This document shows, in pieces, positions 1 through 5,754 of a stretch of DNA of 5,754 nucleotides. The first letter of the stretch is position 1. Each line of letters opens with the position of its first letter. The stretch spans positions 1 through 5,754 of the forward strand of contig VAXR01000209.1 in assembly GCA_005885165.1 (NCBI GenBank). Direction: 5' to 3'. Position numbers and translations under genes: made by a program. The notes under the pieces are model-generated. The model was given only the letters and a program-made list of their open reading frames with translations. It did no database searches and was not told where the DNA came from. Source of the DNA: Actinomycetota bacterium. GTDB taxonomy: Bacteria; Actinomycetota; Thermoleophilia; Solirubrobacterales; Thermoleophilaceae.

Positions 1-49
1 CACCGGTCTCCAAAACCGGCGATTCCAGGTTCGAGTCCTGGGTGCCCCG
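1..49 (+). tRNA. tRNA-Trp (CCA anticodon), 3' portion only
   Basis: This is the 3' part of a tRNA whose D-arm and 5' acceptor strand lie left of the window. Seen directly: a 5-bp anticodon stem (3-7 with 15-19), a 7-base loop at 8-14 with CCA at 10-12, a 5-base variable loop at 20-24, a 5-bp T stem (25-29 with 37-41) enclosing the canonical TTCGAGT loop, and the acceptor 3' strand GTGCCCC at 42-48 followed by discriminator G49. The next bases are CTG, so the terminal CCA is not encoded. The CCA anticodon assigns tryptophan. In many bacteria tRNA-Trp precedes secE-nusG; here an unrelated secreted-protein gene follows after about 50 bases. Confidence 0.95.
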
Positions 50-100
50 CTGTCGGAGTGCCGCGTCTGGCCGCTGACGTGGATCTGAAAATGGGCGCGC

Positions 101-1246
101 ATGCGCTCGCGCCCTGCACTAGCGTGGCTGTTGGTTACGCATGTGCTGGCCCGCAGGTTGAGACTCGCTCGCCCCCTCACCGTTCTGATCGCGATCGCCG
201 CGTTCGCGGCCGTCTGCGCGCCGGCGTTCGCGGCGCCGGGCACCGCCTCGATCCGCCACCCGATCGTTCTCCTCTCGTACTACTCGTCCTCGAACCTGCC
301 GACGATCGAGCCGGCGGTAAGGGCGGCGCACCTTCCGCACGTCCCGGTCTTCTACGGCAACTACGTCGGGTCGGACGTAGCGGACCTCGGCTCGCACCCG
401 CCCACGATGCACGTGCCGCGCGCGCGGCGCGCGCTGATCTTCAACTGGGTCACGAACGCGCTCTGGTACGGGCAGCGGCTGAGCGACTTCGAGCGGGGCC
501 GCCTCGACAGCGACGGCCGAAGCCTCACCGGCAGCGCGCCCTCGCTCTACACGCTGCTGGCCCGCGGCGGCAGCTACGCGTACCACTGGGGGCGCGAGCT
601 CGGGCGCCGCTTCCGCGACCGCATCCGCGAGCTCGACTCCGAGCACATCCACTCCTCGTCGTACCAGTTCGACGAGATCCCGACGAACGTCCTCGGCTCC
701 GACGGGTGGAAGGCGCGCGACCTGATCCGGGGGATGATGAACGGGGTGGCGCACGGTCGCCGCGAGCTCGGCGACCGCTTCATGCGCGGCATCACCTTAA
801 TCGCCAACGCGTCGCTCCAGCTCACGAGCGAGCCGATGACGGGCGAGCTCGATCGCTTTTGGCGCACCGTCGACCGCAACTCCCTCGCGGTCGTCGGCGA
901 GGAGTACCCGAACTTCGAGGGCAACCCGGACCGGTCGGCGTTCGTCCAGTCGGCGGGCGAGCGCACGATGATCGCGCGCGGCGGCTCACTCGGCCACCTG
1001 GGCGACAAGTACGTAACCGGGATCACGCCCGGCTACCGCGTGGTCCACGGTCTCGGCGGCAATGTGAAGGGCCGCTCCGACGACGGCGTCAACGCCTGGC
1101 GGGCCGACTACCTCCACGCGCGCGCGGTGTTCGGCGTGGCCGGGTTCGCCGCCTACCAGATGCTCGACCGCAACGGGTACGACCAGGTGCTGCGGCCGAT
1201 GCTCAAGGCGTTCGCCGCGGCGCTGCGCACGGAGGGCGTCAAGTGA
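101..1246 (+). CDS. Secreted protein of unknown function, possible TIM-barrel hydrolase fold
   Basis: I do not recognise the family. The 381-residue product begins with a basic stretch (residues 18-24, rich in Arg), a hydrophobic core (about 26-40) and a likely signal-peptidase site after AFA near residue 44, so it is probably exported. The mature part shows about eight short hydrophobic strand-like segments spaced by helical stretches: near residues 54-60, 81-86, 111-116, 186-191, 230-236, 262-267, 304-309 and 348-354. That periodicity suggests a (beta/alpha)8 barrel. Acidic residues sit at strand ends: Asp191-Glu192 in QFDEIP, Glu267-Glu268 in GEEYP, and Asp356. These are candidate catalytic residues by inference only. 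ATG at 101 has no clear Shine-Dalgarno; in-frame GTG at 143 or TTG at 158 would give a more usual signal-peptide n-region. The stop overlaps the next gene's start, indicating an operon pair. Confidence 0.8.
   Translation: MRSRPALAWLLVTHVLARRLRLARPLTVLIAIAAFAAVCAPAFAAPGTASIRHPIVLLSYYSSSNLPTIEPAVRAAHLPHVPVFYGNYVGSDVADLGSHPPTMHVPRARRALIFNWVTNALWYGQRLSDFERGRLDSDGRSLTGSAPSLYTLLARGGSYAYHWGRELGRRFRDRIRELDSEHIHSSSYQFDEIPTNVLGSDGWKARDLIRGMMNGVAHGRRELGDRFMRGITLIANASLQLTSEPMTGELDRFWRTVDRNSLAVVGEEYPNFEGNPDRSAFVQSAGERTMIARGGSLGHLGDKYVTGITPGYRVVHGLGGNVKGRSDDGVNAWRADYLHARAVFGVAGFAAYQMLDRNGYDQVLRPMLKAFAAALRTEGVK
1231..1236 (+). promoter_or_regulatory. Shine-Dalgarno for the propeller gene
   Basis: GGAGGG lies inside the last codons of the upstream gene, six bases before GTG at 1243. 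It fixes the start of the beta-propeller gene at that GTG although the open frame extends far upstream, and it supports translational coupling across the GTGA stop/start overlap. Confidence 0.75.
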
Positions 1247-2211
1247 GCCTTCGCCGCTGCGCCGCCTTCCTTGCGCCCGCCGTGATCGCGGCCGTCGCCT
1301 GGCCGGCGACCGCCGGCGCCACCCTCCCCGGCCTGAACGGCCGGATCGCCTTCGTCCGACCGGGCAGCGGCATCTGGGAGGTCAACCCGGACGGCTCCGG
1401 CCTGATCCGCATCTCCTCCCCGACCAGACGATGGTCGGAGTGCGATTCCGAGCCGGCCTTCTCGCCGAAGGGCAGCTGGCTCCTATTCCAGGGCTGCAAC
1501 CCGGCCCGCCACGTCACGAACGTCGGCCGCATGACCTTCGACGGCGCGAAGCGCAAGACGATCGTGACGAGCGCCTCCGGCCGCGTCGCGCCGCAGACGC
1601 CGGCGTTCTCGCCGAGCGGCCGCCGGATCACCTTCGCCGCCGGCAGCAACCGGCCCCGCATCTTCATCGCGAACGCCGGCGGCGGAGGCGCGAGGAGGGT
1701 TGGAGCCGTCGGCTACGCGCCGGACTGGTCGTCGCGCGGGCAGATCGCCTTCACGGTCCCCGAGAACACCAAGCAGTGGTGCAACTCCACCGAGCTCGAC
1801 GACATCGCGGTGATGCGAACCGACGGCTCGCACCGCCACCAGCTCACGCACGACTACGCCAGCTACGAGCCCGACTGGGCGCCGAACGGAAGGCACATCG
1901 CGTACTCGCGCGACTTCACGGTGGGCCCCGGCGACTACTACACGGCCCGCACGACGATGGACTGCCTGCACGTGCGCAAAGCCGACGGCCCGTACGGCCC
2001 GGAGATCATGGTGGCCGACGCGAACGGAGCGAACGCCAGACGGCTCACCTACAGCGGCGGATCCCATCCCTCGTGGTCGCCCGACGGCGGGCGCATCGCC
2101 TTCGAGCGCGCCGGCTACGTCTGGATCATGAGATCCAACGGCAAGCACAAGCGCCGCCTCATCAGGGGCGTGCAGCCCGCCTGGCAGCCCCTGCCGGCTC
2201 CCGGCGGCTAG
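1243..2211 (+). CDS. Secreted TolB-like (PD40/WD40-like) beta-propeller protein
   Basis: The product is 322 residues if translated from GTG 1243. That start is chosen because a strong Shine-Dalgarno sits just upstream, the GTG overlaps the preceding TGA, and it is followed at once by a signal peptide (SLRRC, hydrophobic 7-20, probable cleavage after TAGA near residue 26). The mature protein carries PD40-type repeats of the form P-x-[FW]-[SA]-P-x-G-x-x-[IL]-x-[FY]. They lie at about residues 71-82, 120-131, 160-170, 210-221, 277-287, with a final PAWQP at 312-316, and an initial GRIAF at 33-37. This fits a six- or seven-bladed TolB C-terminal-like propeller. Such propellers usually bind proteins or ligands and are rarely enzymes themselves; the partner is unknown. 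Blade four contains a long insertion (about 171-209), and blade five another (about 222-262). Four Cys (67, 85, 180, 241) could form two disulfides in an exported protein. The gene is coupled to the unknown secreted protein upstream. Confidence 0.9.
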   Translation: MSLRRCAAFLAPAVIAAVAWPATAGATLPGLNGRIAFVRPGSGIWEVNPDGSGLIRISSPTRRWSECDSEPAFSPKGSWLLFQGCNPARHVTNVGRMTFDGAKRKTIVTSASGRVAPQTPAFSPSGRRITFAAGSNRPRIFIANAGGGGARRVGAVGYAPDWSSRGQIAFTVPENTKQWCNSTELDDIAVMRTDGSHRHQLTHDYASYEPDWAPNGRHIAYSRDFTVGPGDYYTARTTMDCLHVRKADGPYGPEIMVADANGANARRLTYSGGSHPSWSPDGGRIAFERAGYVWIMRSNGKHKRRLIRGVQPAWQPLPAPGG

Positions 2212-2264
2212 CGGGCTACCGCGGGCGGCGCGCGCGGCAGCGCCCTCTGGCAGAGTTCGCGCCG

Positions 2265-2987
2265 ATGCACCGGGGCAGGGGCGTCTCGTTCCTCGCGGCC
2301 GCGGCCGCGTCATCCGCACTTGCGCTCGCTCCGGCCGCGTCCGCCGCGTCATTCCCGATCCGCGCGCCCACCTTCGGCACATTCCGCTCGGTGCTCGCGC
2401 AGGGCGAGGGCCAGTCCGTGAACGCCGCGGACCTCGCCGCCTACGAGGCCTCGGGCCAGCCGCCGAACACGTTCGTCAGCCAGCAGCCCCTCTACGTCGG
2501 GATCATGCCCCACGCCTCCACGCTGAGGCCGCCCGACCTCAACCGCTACTACAAGAACACCAACTTCGGCTTCATGCCCGGCGGCGTCGGCTCGGTGAAG
2601 AGCCCGCCCGGCCGCCCCGATGCGCAGATCGTCCGCGACGCCCGCTTCGGCATGGCCCACATCTACGGGCCCAACCGGGCCGACCTGATGTACGCCGCCG
2701 GATACGCGACGGCGGAGGAGCGCCTGTTCCTGATGGACGCCGTCCGCCGCACGGCGAAGGGCACGCTCGCGGGGCTCACAGGCGCCAGCGCGGCAAGCGG
2801 CGACGCCGACCAGCTCACCGACCAGGACTTCTCCGACGCCGAGCTCGACAAGCAGTTCAACGACCTGCCGAAGCACTTCGGCGCGTCCGGGCGGCACGCG
2901 CAGAGCGACATCCTCAACTACATCGCCGGGACACCCCGCAGCGCTGGACCGTCTCGGACACGGCCGCCGAGGCCGTCTTCCTCGTGA
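2265..2987 (+). CDS. Penicillin acylase, N-terminal fragment (signal peptide and most of the alpha chain)
   Basis: This 240-residue open frame starts at ATG 2265, directly before a signal peptide (hydrophobic 8-26, likely cleavage after ASA near residue 27). No strong Shine-Dalgarno is visible. An extension of about 90 residues precedes the family core. The core is clear: IVRDARFGMAHIYG at 122-135, corresponding to the IVRDEYGMPHIYA region of E. coli penicillin G acylase, then GYATAEERLFLMDAVRR at 146-162, the conserved GY-x-x-A-(Q/E)-(D/E)-RLF-x-M motif, and a GT-x-A-x-LTG element at 166-173. Genuine homology ends at DILNYIAG (215-222). The last 18 residues, rich in Pro, Ser and Arg, are out-of-frame reading of conserved alpha-chain sequence and end at TGA 2985-2987. 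Alone it lacks the nucleophile and would be inactive. Confidence 0.75.
   Translation: MHRGRGVSFLAAAAASSALALAPAASAASFPIRAPTFGTFRSVLAQGEGQSVNAADLAAYEASGQPPNTFVSQQPLYVGIMPHASTLRPPDLNRYYKNTNFGFMPGGVGSVKSPPGRPDAQIVRDARFGMAHIYGPNRADLMYAAGYATAEERLFLMDAVRRTAKGTLAGLTGASAASGDADQLTDQDFSDAELDKQFNDLPKHFGASGRHAQSDILNYIAGTPRSAGPSRTRPPRPSSS
2928..2941 (+). other. Frame-change and deletion junction in the acylase gene
   Basis: Homology to the acylase alpha chain leaves frame 3 after GCCGGG (2925-2930) and continues in frame 2 from ACCCCGCAG (2933-2941, reading TPQ). Because the intervening conserved protein segment is absent, the lesion is a net loss of 3k+1 bases and not a single-base slip. The exact breakpoint cannot be placed better than a few bases without an intact relative. 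Confidence 0.7.
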
Positions 2988-4942
2988 CCCAGTTCACCGT
3001 CTCGAACGGGGGCGAGGAGGTGAACTCGCAGATGCAGGAGGCCTTCCAGCGGCGCTTCGGGAAGGGCTGGCGCAAGCCCTACCACGACCTTCGCGAGGCC
3101 CAGGACCCCGAGGCCTTCACGGTCGCGAAGCGCCCCTTCCATTCCGACAACCCGGGCCGCGTCCGCCACGGACTCAACGCCATGCCCGACTACGGCTCGA
3201 TCGCCAAGCGGGACGCCCTCGTGTCCGGTCCGAGCTCCTCCCAGGCGGCGGCGCAGCGCGCCGCCCTCCCGGCGTGGGCCCGCTCGGTGGAGGGCCTGAG
3301 GGCGTCGCTCCCGCACGTCGAGTCGAACGCGGTGATGATCCCGCGCCGGCTGTCGTCCGACGGCCGCGCGCTCGCCGCGATGGGGCCGCAGGTGGGCTAC
3401 TACTCGCCGCAGATCTTCAGCGAGTACGAGCTCCACGGCGGCGGGATCGACGCCGAGGGCGTGACGTTCCCCGGCGCCAGCCCGTGGCCCCTCATCGGGC
3501 ACGGGATCGACTTCGCGTGGAGCGGGACGAGCGCCAACGGCGACAACGAGGACACGTTCGTCGAGCGGCTCTGCAACCCGAACGGCTCGCGGCCGAGCCG
3601 CTCCAGCACGCACTACCGCTACCGCGGTCGGTGCATCCGGTTCCGCATGCGCGACCAGACGGTCACGACGCCGTACTCGGTTCTCAACCCCACGTCCCCG
3701 CCGGAGAAGATCACCTACCGCACGATGCGCTCGGTGCACGGCCCGGTGTTCGCGTTCGCGCGCGTCCACGGGGCGCCGGTGGCGCTGAGCAAGGCGAAGG
3801 CCGTGGACTTCCACGAGCTAAGCGCGGCGCTTCCGTTCATGCACCTCGCCGAGAACCAGGCGACGAGCGCGCGCTCCTTCCAGCGGATCTTCAGCCCCTT
3901 CCCCGGCACGGAGAACTGGTTCTACGTGGACCGCCGGGACGTCGCGTTCATCCAGTCCGGCGTCTATCCACGCCACGCCCGCGGCACCGACGTCGACCGC
4001 CCGTACTGGGGCGACGGCCGCGCCGACTGGCAGGGCTTCAACCCGAGCGCCTACACATTCAGGTCGATCCCCTCCTCACACCGGCCACAGGCGCTCGACC
4101 CGGTCAGGGACCACGGCCTGATCATCTCGTGGAACAACAAGGAGGCGCCGGGGTGGCGCAAGGGGCCGACCGAGTGGAGCAACGGCCCGGTGCACCACGC
4201 GATGATCCTCCAGCGCCACGTCCTGCGGGAGGTCCACGCGCACGGCGGCAGGATCAACCTGACCGGCCTGACGCGCGCGGTGAACGAGACCGCGACCACC
4301 GACCTCCGCGGCGAGGACGTCTATCCGCTGATGCGCCGGGTGATCGAGCACGGGCACGGCGAGAGCGAGCGGCTGCTGCGGATCCTCGACGCCTGGCACC
4401 GCTCGGGCAGCAACCGGCTCGACGCGAACGGCGACAACGTGTACGACCACAGCGCGGCGGTCGCCTTGATGGACGCGTGGTGGCCCCGCTTCGTGCGCGC
4501 GGAGTTCCAGCCCGGGCTCGGCGTGGCGCTGTTCGGCAAGGTCGAGAGCAACATCCTCAGCCTGAGCAGCGACTTCGGGTGGGACTGGGGGAGCCAGGTC
4601 CAGAAGGACCTGCGCAACGCGCTCGGGCTCCACGAGCGCGGGCGCTACTCGCGCGTCTATTGCGGCGGACCGGTGGCCGAACCGGTGCGCGGTCCGCGGC
4701 TCCTGCACGTCCGGCGCAGCTGCCGAAGCGTCCTGCTCTCAACGCTGCGCGCCGCAATCGCCGACGTGAAGCGTCGGTTGGGACCGAACCCGTCGCAGTG
4801 GAAGGTATACGCGACCTGCAAGGACTCGAGCACCTGCGACGAGATCGTCCCGAACACCGCCGGGGCGGTCGACACGCCGGCGTTTCCCTGGCAGAACCGC
4901 GGCACCTACCACCAGATCGACGAGATCACCGGGCACCGCTGA
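2984..4942 (+). CDS. Penicillin acylase, C-terminal fragment (end of alpha chain, spacer, catalytic beta chain)
   Basis: This open frame is 652 residues from GTG 2984, but conserved alpha-chain residues (QRWTVSDTAAEAV) lie just upstream in the same frame, so GTG 2984 is unlikely to be a native start. Glu11 in GGEEVN aligns with the alpha-chain calcium ligand Glu152 of E. coli penicillin G acylase. The nucleophile is Ser114 (codon 3323-3325) in ESNAV, the first residue of the mature beta chain. Counting from it, Gln136 in GPQVGYY is beta position 23, as in the E. coli enzyme. Asp187 and Asp190 in the GDNED motif match calcium ligands Asp73 and Asp76. Asn311 in GTENWFYVD matches the oxyanion-hole Asn241, and Arg330 in VYPRHARG matches Arg263. 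WNNKEAPG (383-390) and the C-terminal QNRGTYHQ (637-644) are also family hallmarks. Cys pairs (197/217, 560/580, 612/618) suggest disulfides in an exported enzyme. The beta chain shows no damage. Confidence 0.85.
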   Translation: MTQFTVSNGGEEVNSQMQEAFQRRFGKGWRKPYHDLREAQDPEAFTVAKRPFHSDNPGRVRHGLNAMPDYGSIAKRDALVSGPSSSQAAAQRAALPAWARSVEGLRASLPHVESNAVMIPRRLSSDGRALAAMGPQVGYYSPQIFSEYELHGGGIDAEGVTFPGASPWPLIGHGIDFAWSGTSANGDNEDTFVERLCNPNGSRPSRSSTHYRYRGRCIRFRMRDQTVTTPYSVLNPTSPPEKITYRTMRSVHGPVFAFARVHGAPVALSKAKAVDFHELSAALPFMHLAENQATSARSFQRIFSPFPGTENWFYVDRRDVAFIQSGVYPRHARGTDVDRPYWGDGRADWQGFNPSAYTFRSIPSSHRPQALDPVRDHGLIISWNNKEAPGWRKGPTEWSNGPVHHAMILQRHVLREVHAHGGRINLTGLTRAVNETATTDLRGEDVYPLMRRVIEHGHGESERLLRILDAWHRSGSNRLDANGDNVYDHSAAVALMDAWWPRFVRAEFQPGLGVALFGKVESNILSLSSDFGWDWGSQVQKDLRNALGLHERGRYSRVYCGGPVAEPVRGPRLLHVRRSCRSVLLSTLRAAIADVKRRLGPNPSQWKVYATCKDSSTCDEIVPNTAGAVDTPAFPWQNRGTYHQIDEITGHR

Positions 4943-4947
4943 GCGTG

Positions 4948-4962
4948 GCGCGCTAGCCGCGC
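4948..4962. terminator. Possible weak hairpin between convergent stops
   Basis: GCGCG (4948-4952) and CGCGC (4958-4962) can form a 5-bp stem with a 5-base loop that contains the TAG of the minus-strand gene. It is short and has no T-tract on either side. It could contribute to bidirectional termination between the convergent acylase and HAD genes, but such stems arise often by chance at this GC content. Confidence 0.2.
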
Positions 4963-5645
4963 GGCAGCTCCTCCTCGAGCGTCGCGAGCACGTAATCCGC
5001 TCCGCCCGCCCGCAGCTCGTCCTCGGAGTAGTGGCCGGTCGCCACGCCCACCGCGCGCGCTCCGGCTCCGTGCGCCGCCGCCACGTCGAGCGGCGTGTCG
5101 CCCACCACGAGCGTCTCTGCCGGGTCAACGGCGTGGCCGAGAACCGTGCCGGCCCGCTCGATCGCCTTCTTGGTGAGCTCGGTGCGGTCCTCCGAGTCCG
5201 AGCCGTAGCCGCCGAAGCTGAAGAAGTGGTTCAGGTCGCCGCGTGCGAGCTTCACGTGCGCCGCGGCTTCGGTGCCGCCGGTGGTGAGGCCGAGGAGGTA
5301 GCCATCGTCGTGAAGCTGCTCGAGCCGCTCGGGCACGCCGGGCAGCACGCGGTAGCTGGTCGAGGCGGCGACGGCGGCGGCGAGGTGCCTCTGCCTGCGA
5401 GCGAGCACCCGCGCCAGCTCCCGGGACGTCGGCTTGCGGCCGAGGACGTTCTCGAAGGTGAGGCGGCCGACCTCCGGGTCGGTCATCCCGGCATCGGTGA
5501 ACTTGCCGATGTCGGCCGGGATCCCGTACAGGTCCTGGAACGCCTCGCGCCACGCGACCGACCCGGCTCCGCCCGAGGAGATGAGCGTGCCGTCGATGTC
5601 GAACAGGATCGCGAGCGGACCGTGCTCGCCCTCGTCGGCCTCCAC
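4953..5645 (-). CDS. HAD-superfamily hydrolase, phosphoglycolate-phosphatase-like
   Basis: The 230-residue product has all four HAD motifs. Motif I is DIDGTL at 16-21, with Asp16 the expected phospho-nucleophile and Asp18 the acid/base. Motif II is Thr122 in GLTTGG. Motif III is probably Lys132 in HVKL, and motif IV is GDTPLDV at 182-188 with Mg2+-binding Asp183 and Asp187. The stretch 22-100 between motifs I and II fits a helical C1 cap. Length and the GGYGSD...R-x-EL-x-x-A block fit the PGP/Gph-like subfamily, so a small-molecule phosphatase is the best guess; the substrate is not readable from sequence. No signal peptide, so cytosolic. GTG 5645 is the only plausible start: an in-frame stop lies three codons upstream and GAGG (5650-5653) sits four bases before it. 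The gene converges on the acylase with a 10-base gap, so it is an independent transcription unit. Confidence 0.92.
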   Translation of the reverse strand: MEADEGEHGPLAILFDIDGTLISSGGAGSVAWREAFQDLYGIPADIGKFTDAGMTDPEVGRLTFENVLGRKPTSRELARVLARRQRHLAAAVAASTSYRVLPGVPERLEQLHDDGYLLGLTTGGTEAAAHVKLARGDLNHFFSFGGYGSDSEDRTELTKKAIERAGTVLGHAVDPAETLVVGDTPLDVAAAHGAGARAVGVATGHYSEDELRAGGADYVLATLEEELPRG

Positions 5646-5754
5646 GCCCCCTCACGATAAGGGTCTGCGTGCGGCAGAGCGCGCTTGCGCGCGTCCCAAG
5701 CTGGCGCGTCGGGACTACTCCAATCCGGCGGGGCCATAACCCCGACTGTTGACC
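5646..5754. other. Upstream region of the HAD gene, no gene seen
   Basis: This edge segment should hold the HAD promoter reading leftward. I could not identify a convincing -35/-10 pair. It contains two small inverted repeats: GCGCG with CGCGC around CTTG (5679-5692), and CGGGG with CCCCG around CCATAA (5729-5744). The last six bases, TTGACC, resemble a -35 box on the plus strand for a gene beyond the window, but no spacer or -10 is available to test this. Confidence 0.4.

Larger units (their letters stand above)
2265..4942 (+). pseudogene. Penicillin acylase family Ntn hydrolase, frame broken near base 2930
   Basis: Taken together, the two reading frames here encode one exported precursor of the penicillin-acylase (peptidase S45) family. 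Family members cleave an amide bond of an acylated amine, such as a beta-lactam side chain or N-acyl-homoserine lactone, after autocatalytic cutting into alpha and beta chains; the substrate cannot be told from this sequence. Homology is in frame 3 up to the codon ending at 2930 (DILNYIAG) and in frame 2 from about 2933 (TPQRWTVSDTA). E. coli penicillin G acylase has ADG, about 25 residues, then TPKRW at this place, so a segment is missing as well as the frame. A deletion of 3k+1 bases explains both. As written, the locus should not give a full precursor. A true null allele and an assembly error cannot be told apart from the window alone. Confidence 0.8.

Noticed and set aside
58..1242. Open frame upstream of and continuous with the propeller gene
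   Set aside because: It is low-complexity Arg/Ala/Pro-rich reading of the secreted-protein gene in another frame. The propeller has its own Shine-Dalgarno, GTG start and signal peptide at 1243, so there is no fusion.
2223..2245. GGGCG/CGCCC inverted repeat as a terminator after the propeller gene
   Set aside because: Only 5 bp with a 13-base loop and no T-tract; expected by chance at this GC content.
1483..2382. Minus-strand open frame opposite the propeller gene
   Set aside because: Shadow frame without motifs. It crosses the end of one convincing gene and the start of another.
2900..2990. Programmed ribosomal frameshift in the acylase
   Set aside because: No slippery heptamer or downstream structure was noticed, and a frameshift would not restore the missing alpha-chain residues.
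2918..3814. Minus-strand open frame opposite the acylase
   Set aside because: Composition is dominated by Arg, Ala, Val and His with no domain signature. The opposite strand encodes a conserved Ntn hydrolase, so this is a shadow.
3274..4956. Long plus-strand open frame overlapping the acylase beta chain
   Set aside because: It is an Arg/Pro/Ala-rich shadow of the acylase frame with no recognisable motifs, a typical product of high GC content.
5031..5660. Plus-strand open frame opposite the HAD gene
   Set aside because: Antisense shadow of a gene that has all four HAD motifs; no motif of its own.
5679..5692. GCGCGC-TT-GCGCGC palindrome as an operator or terminator
   Set aside because: Alternating GC palindromes are common in such DNA; no T-tract and no second copy to support a regulator site.

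Overview
This is a very GC-rich window (clearly high by eye, with GC-ending codons almost throughout) holding the 3' part of a tRNA-Trp gene, three co-directional loci for exported proteins, and one convergent cytosolic phosphatase gene. Base composition, codon use and the penicillin-acylase subtype (long N-terminal extension plus a GPQ motif) suggest an actinobacterium, possibly of the Thermoleophilia/Solirubrobacterales kind. That placement is inference from style, not from a marker gene.

Layout. 1-49: tRNA-Trp (CCA anticodon), cut by the left edge. 101-1246 (+): secreted protein of unknown function with eight strand-like hydrophobic segments suggestive of a TIM-barrel hydrolase. 1243-2211 (+): secreted TolB-like (PD40) beta-propeller, overlapping the previous gene by four bases (GTGA) with a good Shine-Dalgarno, so the two look like a translationally coupled pair. 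2265-4942 (+): a secreted penicillin-acylase-family Ntn hydrolase whose reading frame is broken near base 2930. 4953-5645 (-): HAD-family phosphatase, convergent with the acylase and separated by only 10 bases. 5646-5754: short upstream region of the HAD gene with small inverted repeats and no gene seen. No stretch over 300 bases lacks a gene.

The main anomaly is in the acylase. Homology runs in one frame up to about 2930 and resumes immediately in another frame, and the protein segment that E. coli penicillin G acylase carries at this point (about 25 residues) is missing. The catalytic beta chain downstream looks intact: Ser nucleophile, Gln at beta position 23, Asn, Arg and calcium ligands. 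The simplest reading is a deletion of 3k+1 bases, either a real pseudogenising event or an assembly/consensus error.

The three plus-strand proteins share export signals and could all act outside the membrane, but nothing in the sequence ties them to one pathway. I see no phage, IS, CRISPR or defence module, and no convincing new multi-gene system. The best candidate for novelty is the unrecognised secreted protein at 101-1246 and its tight coupling to a propeller protein.
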